Positions 52,390 to 61,700 of a stretch of DNA of 64,000 nucleotides are shown here, in pieces. Within the stretch, counting starts at the first letter, position 1; each line of letters begins with the position of its first letter. The position numbers were made by a program, and so were the translations under genes. The stretch comes from Mesorhizobium sp. L-8-3 (GTDB lineage Bacteria; Pseudomonadota; Alphaproteobacteria; Rhizobiales; Rhizobiaceae), in NCBI RefSeq assembly GCF_016756615.1, contig NZ_AP023262.1:1982501-2046500 (forward strand). Reading direction: 5' to 3'. The notes under the pieces are model-generated. The model ran no database searches. It saw only the letters and a list, made by a program, of their open reading frames with translations, and was not told the DNA's origin.

Positions 52390-54225
52390 TCAACGTCTGG
52401 CCTGCTGCGCGGCGGTGCCGATGCGCAGCATGCGCCAGCGCATCTCCGGCACTTCGGAGGCCTTGAAGCTGATTACGATCTGGCGTGAGCGCCGCGGCCC
52501 GGAGAGGCCGGCGAAGAAGATCGATTCCTCGATCGTGGGCTGGACGCCGTTCGCCATGAAGCGCCAGCTGTCCATGCCGGGCGCGGTCAGGATCAAGCGG
52601 CCCGACTCGTCACGCAACAGGCTGACATCGGGATGCAGGTGGAAGCGCAGCGTCACCACATCGCGGCCATTGTTGCGGGGCAGGACGCCCTTGGCGCCGA
52701 AGAAACGGTCGGCGCCGTCGAGCTGGTTGCCGTCCTGCGACAGAAGCATCTCGCGCTCGTGGTAGAGGCCGAAGCGGCCGAGATAGCCGTCATGGCTTGC
52801 GACGAAACCCTGCTTGCCGTCCTGGTCGGTGCGTTCGCAAGGCACTTCCTTCGGGCCGCCGACGAGGGGCCGGCCGATGAGGTCGTTGACGCTGGACGAA
52901 TGGGTGAAGCGCGCCGACGAGGTGTCGTTGAGGGTTGCCGTCGAATGCGCTGCAGTGGCCCTCGCCAGGGGCCGGAAGTCGTCGGCTCCGAACGTGTCGA
53001 CCCCGCTGTTGACGACATAGAGCTGGCGCCCAGACGACATCTCGAAGGAGAGGCATCCGGCATGAGCGTCTTCCGACAGTTCGGCTGCCGGAGGCGCGCC
53101 GGTGTCGGCGATGACAGTGACGCCGCCGGTCGATAGCCGCTCATAGCCCGAATGCGGGGCGTGCAGTAGCGGCGCGCCGACCGTGTCGTCGTGGCGCAGG
53201 ATCGCGGCGATGCGGTCGTGGATGGTCACCCCCATGCCGTTGAAACGGGCGAGGCTGCCGTCCTGGTGGCGGAAGAAACGCAGTGCCGGCAGCATGCGAT
53301 CGATGGCGCCGAGCAATGCGGGAGGTGGCGACTCCGCCTGGTTGGCGTAGGTCTGGCGCAGCGGCAGCAGGTCGGCGAGCAGTTCCATCACCACCGAAGG
53401 GTTGCGCGAGACATGGCCGCCATCCGGCAGAATCTGCTGTTCCAGCTCCTCCGACAGGTTGCGCGTGGCGTTGCGCAGTGCCGAGGCGGGAGCGGGCAGA
53501 GAGAGATTGGCGAATGCCAGGGCGATCCTGGCGCGCAGCCTTTCGCTGCCGTCGGGCATTTCGGGCGCCATGGAGCGCAGATAGCGGATCTGGATGGCGA
53601 GCGACTTCAGGAACGCCCGGTAGAAGGGGAATTCGGCGCCTTGCAGTACGACCGAGGAATGCTGCAACCAGGCGATGATGCGGCGCGCGGTGACGGCGGG
53701 ATCCCAGGCGAGGCCAGCTATGCGGCCGCCATGGATGGCGATCCAGTCGGACACCAGCGCCCGCGCATTGGCCGAAGCCAGCTCGGTGCCCGCGGCGCGC
53801 ATATGGCGCAGCCAGCGGAAGCCGTGCAGCGACTTCTGCCAGCCGCGATTGGCGACCTCGATCTGGAAGGGTGACTGGCCGCCGGTCTCGACCAGATGGC
53901 CGGATAAAGGGAAGCGTCCGTAGTAGATCTCTATGGCGATCTGCGGATCGGCCAGCCGCAGGTCCGGCGGAGCGATGAGCACGCGTTCGGGTGTGCGGCC
54001 GGTGAACCGCCAGCGATAGACCGGGCCGGCGCGCAGGCGCCGGCGCGTGCGGCGCCACAATTCGCGCGCCACAAGCCCCCACAGACGCGGTGAGCCGCCC
54101 GCCGCGTTCGCCAAGAAGATCCCTCCTGCTCCCGTCTCCGCCACCCCGGACAAGGCTTTCCGGAGCGACGGGCCAAGGGCCGCTCCTATTGGAGGATTTG
54201 CTGTTCCCATCTGTTTCGTCGACAT
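52390..54225 (-). CDS. Heparinase II/III family protein
   Basis: The 611-residue protein has an N-terminal alpha/alpha toroid region (LRDRI-like helices, for example QIEVANRGWQKSLHGFRWLR) and a C-terminal beta-sandwich (GRQLYVVNSGVDTFGADDFR, and RFHLHPDVSLLRDESGRLIL). RFHLHPDV is characteristic of the family. No signal peptide is evident. It may cleave or bind uronate-containing polysaccharides; rhizobial relatives are single genes beside rsmB and purH. Start taken at MSTKQMG; 54210 and 54270 are in-frame alternatives. Confidence 0.85.
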   Translation of the reverse strand: MSTKQMGTANPPIGAALGPSLRKALSGVAETGAGGIFLANAAGGSPRLWGLVARELWRRTRRRLRAGPVYRWRFTGRTPERVLIAPPDLRLADPQIAIEIYYGRFPLSGHLVETGGQSPFQIEVANRGWQKSLHGFRWLRHMRAAGTELASANARALVSDWIAIHGGRIAGLAWDPAVTARRIIAWLQHSSVVLQGAEFPFYRAFLKSLAIQIRYLRSMAPEMPDGSERLRARIALAFANLSLPAPASALRNATRNLSEELEQQILPDGGHVSRNPSVVMELLADLLPLRQTYANQAESPPPALLGAIDRMLPALRFFRHQDGSLARFNGMGVTIHDRIAAILRHDDTVGAPLLHAPHSGYERLSTGGVTVIADTGAPPAAELSEDAHAGCLSFEMSSGRQLYVVNSGVDTFGADDFRPLARATAAHSTATLNDTSSARFTHSSSVNDLIGRPLVGGPKEVPCERTDQDGKQGFVASHDGYLGRFGLYHEREMLLSQDGNQLDGADRFFGAKGVLPRNNGRDVVTLRFHLHPDVSLLRDESGRLILTAPGMDSWRFMANGVQPTIEESIFFAGLSGPRRSRQIVISFKASEVPEMRWRMLRIGTAAQQARR

Positions 54226-54381
54226 CGGCGTTCGGGAACTCAAATCCAAAACAAAAATCAGAAACAACAAGTTACCTGGTCGGCGTCGTCGCCCTTCGGG
54301 GACTTGACGTGGAATCGGACGCGGCCAGTTTGGTTGATCAATTGTTTACCACGACGGTGAATATTTGGTTAGCGCCGCGGC

Positions 54382-55761
54382 TCAGCCCGTACGGCGCATG
54401 CGCGCGGCGAAGAAACCGTCCATGCCGGAAAGCGCCGATGTGCCGAGATTCATGTCGGCCGGCGTCGTCCGCAGAGCGCCCGCCGGCGTCACGAAGCCCT
54501 CGGCGCCGGCGATCTCGCCTGGCCGGATCGGGTCGTCCGAGATGCCGTGGCTTTCGGCCAGGAAGGCCGCATGCAGCTCTTCGCCTTCCGCCGGGTCGAG
54601 CGAGCAGTTCGAGAAGACGATGCGCCCGCCGGGCTTCACGAATTGCACGGCCCGGGCGAGCAACCGGCGCTGGACGCCGGCGAGCTTCCCGATGTCCTGC
54701 AGCGACTTCGTCCAGGGGACGTCGGGATGCCGTCGTACCGTTCCGGTCGAGGAGCAGGGTGCGTCGAGCAGGACCGCGTCGAACAGCCTCGGCGGGGTGA
54801 ATGTCGCCAGATCGGCTTCGACGATGTCGGCCGAAAGGCGCAGTCTTTCGAGATTGGCGGCGAGGCGTCGCAGCCGGCTTTTCGATATGTCGACCGCCGT
54901 GACGCGCGCGCCGGCGAGGACGAGCTGCGCGGTCTTGCCGCCCGGTGCGGCGCAGAGGTCGGCGACCTCGAGGCCGGCAATGTCGCCCAGCAGCCTGGCG
55001 GGCAAGGCTGCTGCGGCGTCCTGGATCCACCATTCGCCCTCGGCGAAGCCGGGCAACTCGGTGACCGGCGCGGTCAGGCGCTCCACCCGCACCGAGCCTG
55101 TCCGCAGGACGATGCCGCCGAGGCGCTCCGCCCATTCGTCCGGATCCGACTTGACGGTGAAATCGATCGGCGCCTCGAGGCGATGGGCGGCGAGGATGGC
55201 GCGCGCCTTGTCCTCGCCATAGGCGTCGGCAAGCCGCCGGGAGAACCAGTCCGGCGCGTCGTCGTTCTTTGCGAGCTCGGCCGGCAGCGCCCGCTCCTTT
55301 ACGCGCACCAGAGCGCGCAGCACTCCGTTGACCAGGCCGGAGAAACGTGTGGTCCGCGGGTCGGACTTGGCGTGGGTCACCGCAAGGTCGACCGCGGCGC
55401 TGTCGGGGACATCGAGGAACAGGACCTGGGCAGCGGCGACATGCAATATGTGCCCGAGCGCATGGGCATTGGCCGGCAATGGGCGCTCCAGGCGTCGTTC
55501 GATCAGTCGGCCGATGGTGACGCGGTGGCGCAGCGCCGTCACCAATATGGCGCGCACGAGCGACCGGTCACGCGGATCAAGCGCGCGATACTGCGGGTGG
55601 CCGTGCTCATGATCCGTGAGCCCGTCGAGCGGTGTTCCGGCGTCGACGACGGCCGCGAGCAGTTTTGCCGCTGCCTTGCGTGCCGGCAGCCCGGGCACGT
55701 TCTCGTCGGGTCTGTCGGTCTTTCCCCTTGGACGGCTGGGCTTGTCTGTCGCGAAACTCAC
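54382..55761 (-). CDS. rsmB: 16S rRNA m5C967 methyltransferase RsmB
   Basis: The 459-residue enzyme has an N-terminal NusB-like RNA-binding domain ([20 protein letters not shown]) and a SAM-dependent MTase domain with [40 protein letters not shown] and the catalytic-Cys motif [19 protein letters not shown] start at 55761 overlaps the htpX stop as GTGA. An in-frame ATG at 55812 inside htpX is an alternative. Coupling to htpX is likely. Only the first of the two conserved motif-VI cysteines has its usual PC context; the second is NCS instead of TCS. Confidence 0.9.
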   Translation of the reverse strand: MSFATDKPSRPRGKTDRPDENVPGLPARKAAAKLLAAVVDAGTPLDGLTDHEHGHPQYRALDPRDRSLVRAILVTALRHRVTIGRLIERRLERPLPANAHALGHILHVAAAQVLFLDVPDSAAVDLAVTHAKSDPRTTRFSGLVNGVLRALVRVKERALPAELAKNDDAPDWFSRRLADAYGEDKARAILAAHRLEAPIDFTVKSDPDEWAERLGGIVLRTGSVRVERLTAPVTELPGFAEGEWWIQDAAAALPARLLGDIAGLEVADLCAAPGGKTAQLVLAGARVTAVDISKSRLRRLAANLERLRLSADIVEADLATFTPPRLFDAVLLDAPCSSTGTVRRHPDVPWTKSLQDIGKLAGVQRRLLARAVQFVKPGGRIVFSNCSLDPAEGEELHAAFLAESHGISDDPIRPGEIAGAEGFVTPAGALRTTPADMNLGTSALSGMDGFFAARMRRTG

Positions 55762-56813
55762 GACCACGGGCCCTTCGGCCCGGATTTCGGTCCACTCGGG
55801 TTGCGGCCCCATGGCCCGGACGAACGTGGCTCAGCCGGCTTGGAAGCCCCCTCGCTCCAGGGTCCGGAACCGGGCTGAGGGCCCGGCTGGGCGCGTGGCG
55901 CTTCGGCCGGCCTCTCCCGGGCGCGGGGTGCCGCGTGTGGCTCCGACTGCGCGGGCGCATTGCTCGACCATGTGCGCTCCATCTCCTCCAGCGCGGCGAT
56001 GCGGTTCTCCGTCGCGGGATGGGTGGAGAAGAGATTGTCCATGCGCTCACCCGAGAGCGGATTGATGATGAAGAGCGGAGCGGTTGCGGGGTTGCGCTCG
56101 GCATCGGGATTGTGGATCCGCTGGACATTGCGGGCGATCTTGTCGAGGGCCGAGGCCAGCCACAGCGGATGGTCGCAGATCTCCGCGCCGCGCCGGTCGG
56201 CCGAATATTCGCGCGTCCGGCTGATCGCCATCTGGACCACGGCGGCGGCCATCGGCGCCACGATCATGGCCACGAGCACGCCGACGAAGCCCAGGGGATT
56301 GTTGTTGTTCTCGCGATTGCCTCCGAAGAAGAGGGCGAAATTGCCGAGCATGGAGATCGCCCCGGCCAGTGTCGCGGTGATGGTCATGGTCAGCGTGTCG
56401 CGGTTCTGGATATGGGCGAGTTCATGCGCCATGACGCCCGCCACCTCCTCATAGGAGAGGCGCTGCAGAAGCCCTGTCGTGGCCGCGACGGCCGCATTCT
56501 GCGGATTGCGGCCCGTGGCGAAGGCGTTGGGCTGCGGGCTTTCGATGATATAGACCTTCGGCATCGGCAGGCCCGCGCGCTGGGCGAGCTCGCGCACGAT
56601 GCCGTAATATTCTGGTGCGCTGCGCTCGTCGACCTCGGCGGCATGGTGCATGCGCAGCACCATCTTGTCGGCGTTCCAGTAGCTGAACAGGTTCATCGCC
56701 GCAGCTATGAAGAAGGCGATGGTCATGCCGCCCGATCCGCCGATCAGGTAGCCGACGCCCATGAAGAGCGCGGTCATCAGGGCCAGCAGCATGGCCGTGC
56801 GCATGATGTTCAT
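55758..56813 (-). CDS. htpX: Membrane zinc metalloprotease HtpX
   Basis: The 351-residue inner-membrane protease degrades damaged membrane proteins. It has two N-terminal helices, the zinc motif HELAH (130-134) in [20 protein letters not shown], two further helices (about 140-200) and the zinc-ligand Glu in [16 protein letters not shown]. After [17 protein letters not shown] the protein continues with a Pro/Gly-rich tail of about 65 residues ([12 protein letters not shown], then [14 protein letters not shown]) that is common in rhizobial HtpX. It is coupled to rsmB. Confidence 0.94.
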   Translation of the reverse strand: MNIMRTAMLLALMTALFMGVGYLIGGSGGMTIAFFIAAAMNLFSYWNADKMVLRMHHAAEVDERSAPEYYGIVRELAQRAGLPMPKVYIIESPQPNAFATGRNPQNAAVAATTGLLQRLSYEEVAGVMAHELAHIQNRDTLTMTITATLAGAISMLGNFALFFGGNRENNNNPLGFVGVLVAMIVAPMAAAVVQMAISRTREYSADRRGAEICDHPLWLASALDKIARNVQRIHNPDAERNPATAPLFIINPLSGERMDNLFSTHPATENRIAALEEMERTWSSNAPAQSEPHAAPRARERPAEAPRAQPGPQPGSGPWSEGASKPAEPRSSGPWGRNPSGPKSGPKGPWS

Positions 56814-56923
56814 ATTCGTTCCTCGAAAGGGGGTCGATCCGTCCTGCCGGGCTGTCTATATGATGGGACGGGAAAAGACACGTTTCAATGCTTTGCATAG
56901 CAAAGCCTGCGAGGGAAGCCAGC

Positions 56924-57139
56924 ATGGGCGACGGTTCCAACAAGGCCGATGAAGAGGCGGAGCCCGTCCGCCGGAAGCTGTCTCCCACGGCGCTCAGGGC
57001 TCTCGCCGAAGCCGAGGCGCGGCGCGACGAATACTATGAGCGCGAGGCCGCCATGCCCAAGGAGATCGGCGGCCGCGGCGGCCATGAGCCCGGCCGCTAC
57101 GGCGACTGGGAAATCAAGGGCCTCACCAGCGACTTCTGA
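56924..57139 (+). CDS. DUF1674 protein, succinate dehydrogenase assembly factor 4-like
   Basis: The 71-residue protein ends in the family signature EIGGRGGHEPGRYGDWEIKG followed by LTSDF. Its eukaryotic relatives (SDHAF4/Sdh8) bind the flavinated SdhA subunit before complex II is assembled, so the bacterial protein is thought to do the same in the cytoplasm. Start chosen at MGDGSNKADEE. It is divergent from htpX. Confidence 0.9.
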   Translation: MGDGSNKADEEAEPVRRKLSPTALRALAEAEARRDEYYEREAAMPKEIGGRGGHEPGRYGDWEIKGLTSDF

Positions 57140-57182
57140 GACCCGGGCCCGGGCCGAAGGGGATGCTCCGCAGCCGCCGGCA

Positions 57183-58571
57183 TCATTCTTCCGGCTTTGC
57201 AGCCGGGTAGGGTGTTCCAAGGAGCACGGCGAGACCGCCGGCCAGGAACAGGATGATCACCGCCATGCCGAGCCGCGGCGAGCCACTGGCCGCCGTGACT
57301 GTGGCGACCAGGAACGGCGCCAGGAAACTCGTCGCGCGGCCCGCCAGGGCATAGAGGCCGAAATAGCGGCCGGCCTCGTCGGCGGACACGCTGCGCGCCA
57401 GGTAGGAGCGCGACGACGCCTGGACCGGGCCGAAAGCCACCCCGATCAGCAGGCCGAAGGCGATATAGGCCTTCTCAGCAGGGGTGCCGAACAGACCGCC
57501 GGTGTCGGCGCCGGGCAGCGGCAGGAAGCCGAAGAGTGTGTAGCCCGGGCCGGTCGACACGATTCCCAGGGTGGCGAGCGACAGCAGGACCAGCGAGATC
57601 AGCACGACGGATTTGGAGCCGAGCCGGGTATCGAACCGGCTCGCCGCGAGGCATCCGGCGATCGCGACAATATTGAGGATGATGCCGTAGAGGCCGATCT
57701 CGGTTATCGACCAGCCGAACATCGCAGCCGCAAAAGCGCCGCCCAGCGCAAGCAGGGCATTGACGCCGTCCTGGTAGATCATGCGGGCGATCAGGAAGCG
57801 GAAGATGCCGGCGCGCCGCCGAGCTTCCAGAATGGTCTCCTTGAGCTCGGCGAGGCCGGCGCTCACGGCCTTGCCGATCGGCAGGCCCTTGCCGCTGTCG
57901 GGCGTGAAGAGGAACATCGGCAGGATGAAGATCAGATACCAGACCGCGGCCAATGGCCCGGTCGCGCGTGCATCCTCGCCTTTCAGCGGGTCGAGCCCGA
58001 AGAGCGGATCGACGCCGACGAGCGTCTTTCCTGTTTCGGGTGAGGCGGCGAGGAAGGCGATGACGAAGATCAGCGTGATCATGCCGCCGACATAACCCAG
58101 CCCCCAGGCGATGTTGGAAACCCGGCCGATCTCCTCCTTCGAGACCAGCCGCGGCATCATCGAATCGTTGAAGACGATCGAGAACTCCGCCGCGACGGAG
58201 GCGAGCGAGAAAAGCAACACGATCGGCACAAGCGGCGAGCCGGGTGCCGCCGTCCAAAGAAGCGACAGCGAGACGATCTTGATGACCGCGAAGAAGGCGA
58301 TCCATGGCTTTCTCGGCCCGGTCTGGTCCGCGATCGATCCCAGCACAGGCGACAATATGGCGATCACGAAACCGGCCGCGGCGATGCCGTAGCCCCAGGC
58401 GGCCTGGCCATCGGCAGGATTGGCCGCCATGCGCGAGACGAAATAGGGGCCGAAGATGAAGGTGGTGACAACCGTGAAGAAGGGTTGCGCAGCCCAGTCG
58501 AACAGCATCCATCCCCAGATGCCGCGCCGCGGCGTCGAAATTCGTCGCGCCGAAACTTCCACCGATGCCAT
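57183..58571 (-). CDS. MFS transporter, UMF1/Atg22-like
   Basis: The 462-residue membrane protein has 12 helices. WGWMLFDWAAQPFFTVVTTF near the N-terminus is the signature of the UMF1 (Vacuole effluxer Atg22-like) family, and GPVQASSRSYLARSVSADEA lies in the second half. The yeast relative exports amino acids from vacuoles; the bacterial substrate is unknown. Start chosen at MASVEVSARR with GGAGGGGGC just before. Confidence 0.88.
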   Translation of the reverse strand: MASVEVSARRISTPRRGIWGWMLFDWAAQPFFTVVTTFIFGPYFVSRMAANPADGQAAWGYGIAAAGFVIAILSPVLGSIADQTGPRKPWIAFFAVIKIVSLSLLWTAAPGSPLVPIVLLFSLASVAAEFSIVFNDSMMPRLVSKEEIGRVSNIAWGLGYVGGMITLIFVIAFLAASPETGKTLVGVDPLFGLDPLKGEDARATGPLAAVWYLIFILPMFLFTPDSGKGLPIGKAVSAGLAELKETILEARRRAGIFRFLIARMIYQDGVNALLALGGAFAAAMFGWSITEIGLYGIILNIVAIAGCLAASRFDTRLGSKSVVLISLVLLSLATLGIVSTGPGYTLFGFLPLPGADTGGLFGTPAEKAYIAFGLLIGVAFGPVQASSRSYLARSVSADEAGRYFGLYALAGRATSFLAPFLVATVTAASGSPRLGMAVIILFLAGGLAVLLGTPYPAAKPEE

Positions 58572-58603
58572 GCCCCCTCCTTGCCCCAAGCAGACCTGCA
58601 TGG

Positions 58604-58633
58604 CTGAGCCCGGTCGAGTCCGACCGGGCTCAG
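58604..58633. terminator. Perfect 12-bp stem-loop between GDH and MFS genes
   Basis: Arms CTGAGCCCGGTC and GACCGGGCTCAG flank a 6-base loop. There is no U run on either strand. It lies after the GDH gene and 33 bp before the MFS start on the same strand, so it could be a factor-dependent end or an mRNA-stabilising hairpin. Confidence 0.5.
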
Positions 58634-58760
58634 CGTTGCCGCAGCTTACCGGAAAACCGTTCTTCTGAAACCCGCCCTGCAGGGAAGAGCGCCAGTGGAA
58701 CAGGCGTACCCTCTTTCACCCTCTTCCATTGCGGGCGCGACAGTCGCCGGCCTCACGAGC

Positions 58761-61700
58761 TCAAAGTCCGGTGAGATCGCTCATCAGCCCGGCGGCGACG
58801 GAGAGCCGCGACACGGTCAGCTCGCCGCCCTCGGTCAGCGCCTGCAGCCGTTCGCGCGTGCGCGCCACCCGTTCGCCGCCGGCTTCCAGCCAGGCCGCGA
58901 CGGAATCGGCCGCCTGCCCGAAGGACGATAGCGCCGAAACGGCAATGCCGCGCCGCGCCGCGCCGATCATGTCATTGGCGCGGGAGAGCGCGAGGCCGTC
59001 ATAATAGTCGGATGGCTGCAGCCCCCGGGCGGCATCCTCGATGCGGGCGATACGGAATGCGTCGCTCGCGGCGAAGAAGGCCTTCGCAGACACGACGAGG
59101 TCGGCGCCGCTGTTGCGCGACACCAGCGCGATATCAGGGAGCAGTTCCGCCACGGTCAATGCGGCCAGCTGCGCGGCGAGCGGCTCCGGGGCGCCGGCCT
59201 TGAAGAAGCCGTGCCGCCGCTCGTCCAGGCGTTCCCGCATGAAGGCCGGCAGGAGGCTGTCGAGCTTCGGCTCGAGCGCCTTGCGCGCGTCGCGCAGCTC
59301 GGCGATACGGGTCTCCATCGGCGTGTCGTCCCGGTCGTTCTTCAGGAGCCACGCCGTCGCCGCCACGATCAGGCGGCCGGCCGTGGCATAGAAGTCGAGC
59401 TGTGCCTGGCCGTCGATCTTGTTGTCCAGCGCATCGATGTCGCGGTAGACGCCGGCAAGGCCGAAGCCGTCGCGCACGATGGTGAAAGCGCGCACGACGT
59501 CGGCCGCGCTGCGGCCGGTCAGGTCCTGCAGCCGGTTGACGAAGGTCGGGCCACCGCGATTGACGAGGTCGTTGGCGACCACCCGCGCGATGACCTCGCG
59601 CCGCAGCCTGTGGCCGCGGATCTCCTCGGCATATTTCTTCGCCATGCGCTCAGGGAAATAGTCGAGCAGGTCTCTGTCGAAATGCGGATCGTCCGGAAGG
59701 CCGCTGTCGACGATGTCGGAGAACAGCACGATCTTGGCATAGGCCAGAAGCACCCCGATCTCGGCGCGCGTCAGCGGCTCGCCGCGCGCCTCGCGTTCGG
59801 CAAGCGCGGCCGGCGACGGCAGTTGCTCGACGGCCCGGTCGAGCAGCCCGCGCTGCTCAAGCGCCGTCATGAAGCGCGCCTGGTGGGGCAGCTCGGCCAG
59901 GCCGCGCCTCGAGACCAGGGAGATGGCGAGCGTCTGCTGGTAGTTGTTGGCCAGCACGAGATCGGCCACTTCGCCGGTCATCTCGGCGAGCAGCTTGTTG
60001 CGGGCCGGCCGGGTGAGGGCGCCCTTGCGCATCGCGCCCGCCAGCGCGATCTTGATATTGACCTCCACGTCGGAGGAGTTCACGCCGCCCGAATTGTCGA
60101 TCGCGTCGGAATTGCACGCGCCGCCCTTCAGCCCGAATTCGATGCGGGCCCGCTGCGTGACGCCGAGATTGGCGCCTTCGCCGATGACCTTGGCCTGCAG
60201 CTCGGCCGCCGTGACGCGGATCGCGTCGTTGGCGCGGTCGCCGACATCGGCGTTGGTCTCGGACGTCGCCCTGACATAGGTGCCGATGCCGCCGAACCAG
60301 AGCAGGTCCACCGGCGCCTTCAATATGGCGCTCATGATCTCCGCCGGGGTGGCCGTCGTCCTGGCGAGGCCGATCGCGGCGGCCGCGTCGGGCGACAGGG
60401 CTATCGATTTCTGGGAGCGCGAGGCAACAAGACCCCCCGGCGACAGCTTGGCCTTGTCATAGTCCTGCCAGCTCGAGCGCGGCAGATCGAACATGCGCTT
60501 GCGCTCGGCGAAGGAGGCGGCGGCGTCGGGTGCGGGGTCGATGAAGATGTCGCGGTGGTCGAAGGCGGCGATCAGCTTCGTCTGTTCCGACAAGAGCATG
60601 CCGTTGCCGAAGACGTCGCCCGACATGTCGCCGACGCCGACGACCGTAAACGGTGTCGTCTGGATGTCGCGGTCCATCTCGCGGAAATGCCGCTTGACCG
60701 CTTCCCAGGCGCCGCGGGCAGTGATGCCCATTTTCTTGTGGTCGTAGCCGGCCGAGCCGCCGCTGGCGAAGGCGTCGTCGAGCCAGAAGCCGTGCCGCTC
60801 GCTGATGGCGTTGGCGGTGTCGGAGAAGGTGGCCGTGCCCTTGTCGGCGGCGACCACGAAATAGGGGTCCTCGCCGTCGCGGCGCTCTACCTTGTCCGGC
60901 GTCACCACTCGATCGCCCTCGAGATTGTCGGTGACCGACAGGAGGCTCGAGACGAAGTTGACATAGGCCTGCTTGCCGGCCTCGAAGATCGTGTCGCGGC
61001 TGCCGCCGGCCGGCAGGCGCTTCGGGAAGAAGCCGCCCTTGGCGCCGACCGGAACGATGACGGCGTTCTTGACCTGCTGCGCCTTCACCAGGCCGAGCAC
61101 TTCCGTTCGGTAGTCCTGGGCCCTGTCCGACCAACGCAACCCGCCGCGAGCCACCGGGCCGAAGCGCAGATGCACGCCTTCCACCTCGGGCCCGTAGACG
61201 AAGATCTCGCGCCACGGGCGCGGCTCCGGCAGGCCGGTGATCGCCTTGGAATCGAGCTTGATCGCCAGGGAGACGCCATCGGACGACATGACCGAAGCAA
61301 AGTAGTTGGTCCGCAGGGAGGATTCGATGAGGTTCAGGAAACGGCGGATGATGGTGTCGTCGTCGATACTGGGCACCGCTTCCAGTTCGTCGCGGATCTT
61401 GGCCTTGAGATGCCTGGCCGTCACCTCGCCGTCCTCGGCGGCCGGGTCGAAACGGGCGACGAAGAGCTGGTAGAGGCCGCGCGCCAATTCGGGATAGCGG
61501 TTGAGCGCCGTAGCGATGAAGTCCTGGCTCTGTGGGATGCCGGCCTGCTGGAGGTAGCGGCCATAGGCGCGCAGGACTGCGATCTCGGCGGCCCTCAGGC
61601 CGGCGGTCTGCGCCAGCGCATTGTAGCCGTCATTGTCGTTGAGGCCGCGCCAGACCGACAGGAACACTTCCTCGAACAACGCGCCGCCGTCGGCGAGATC

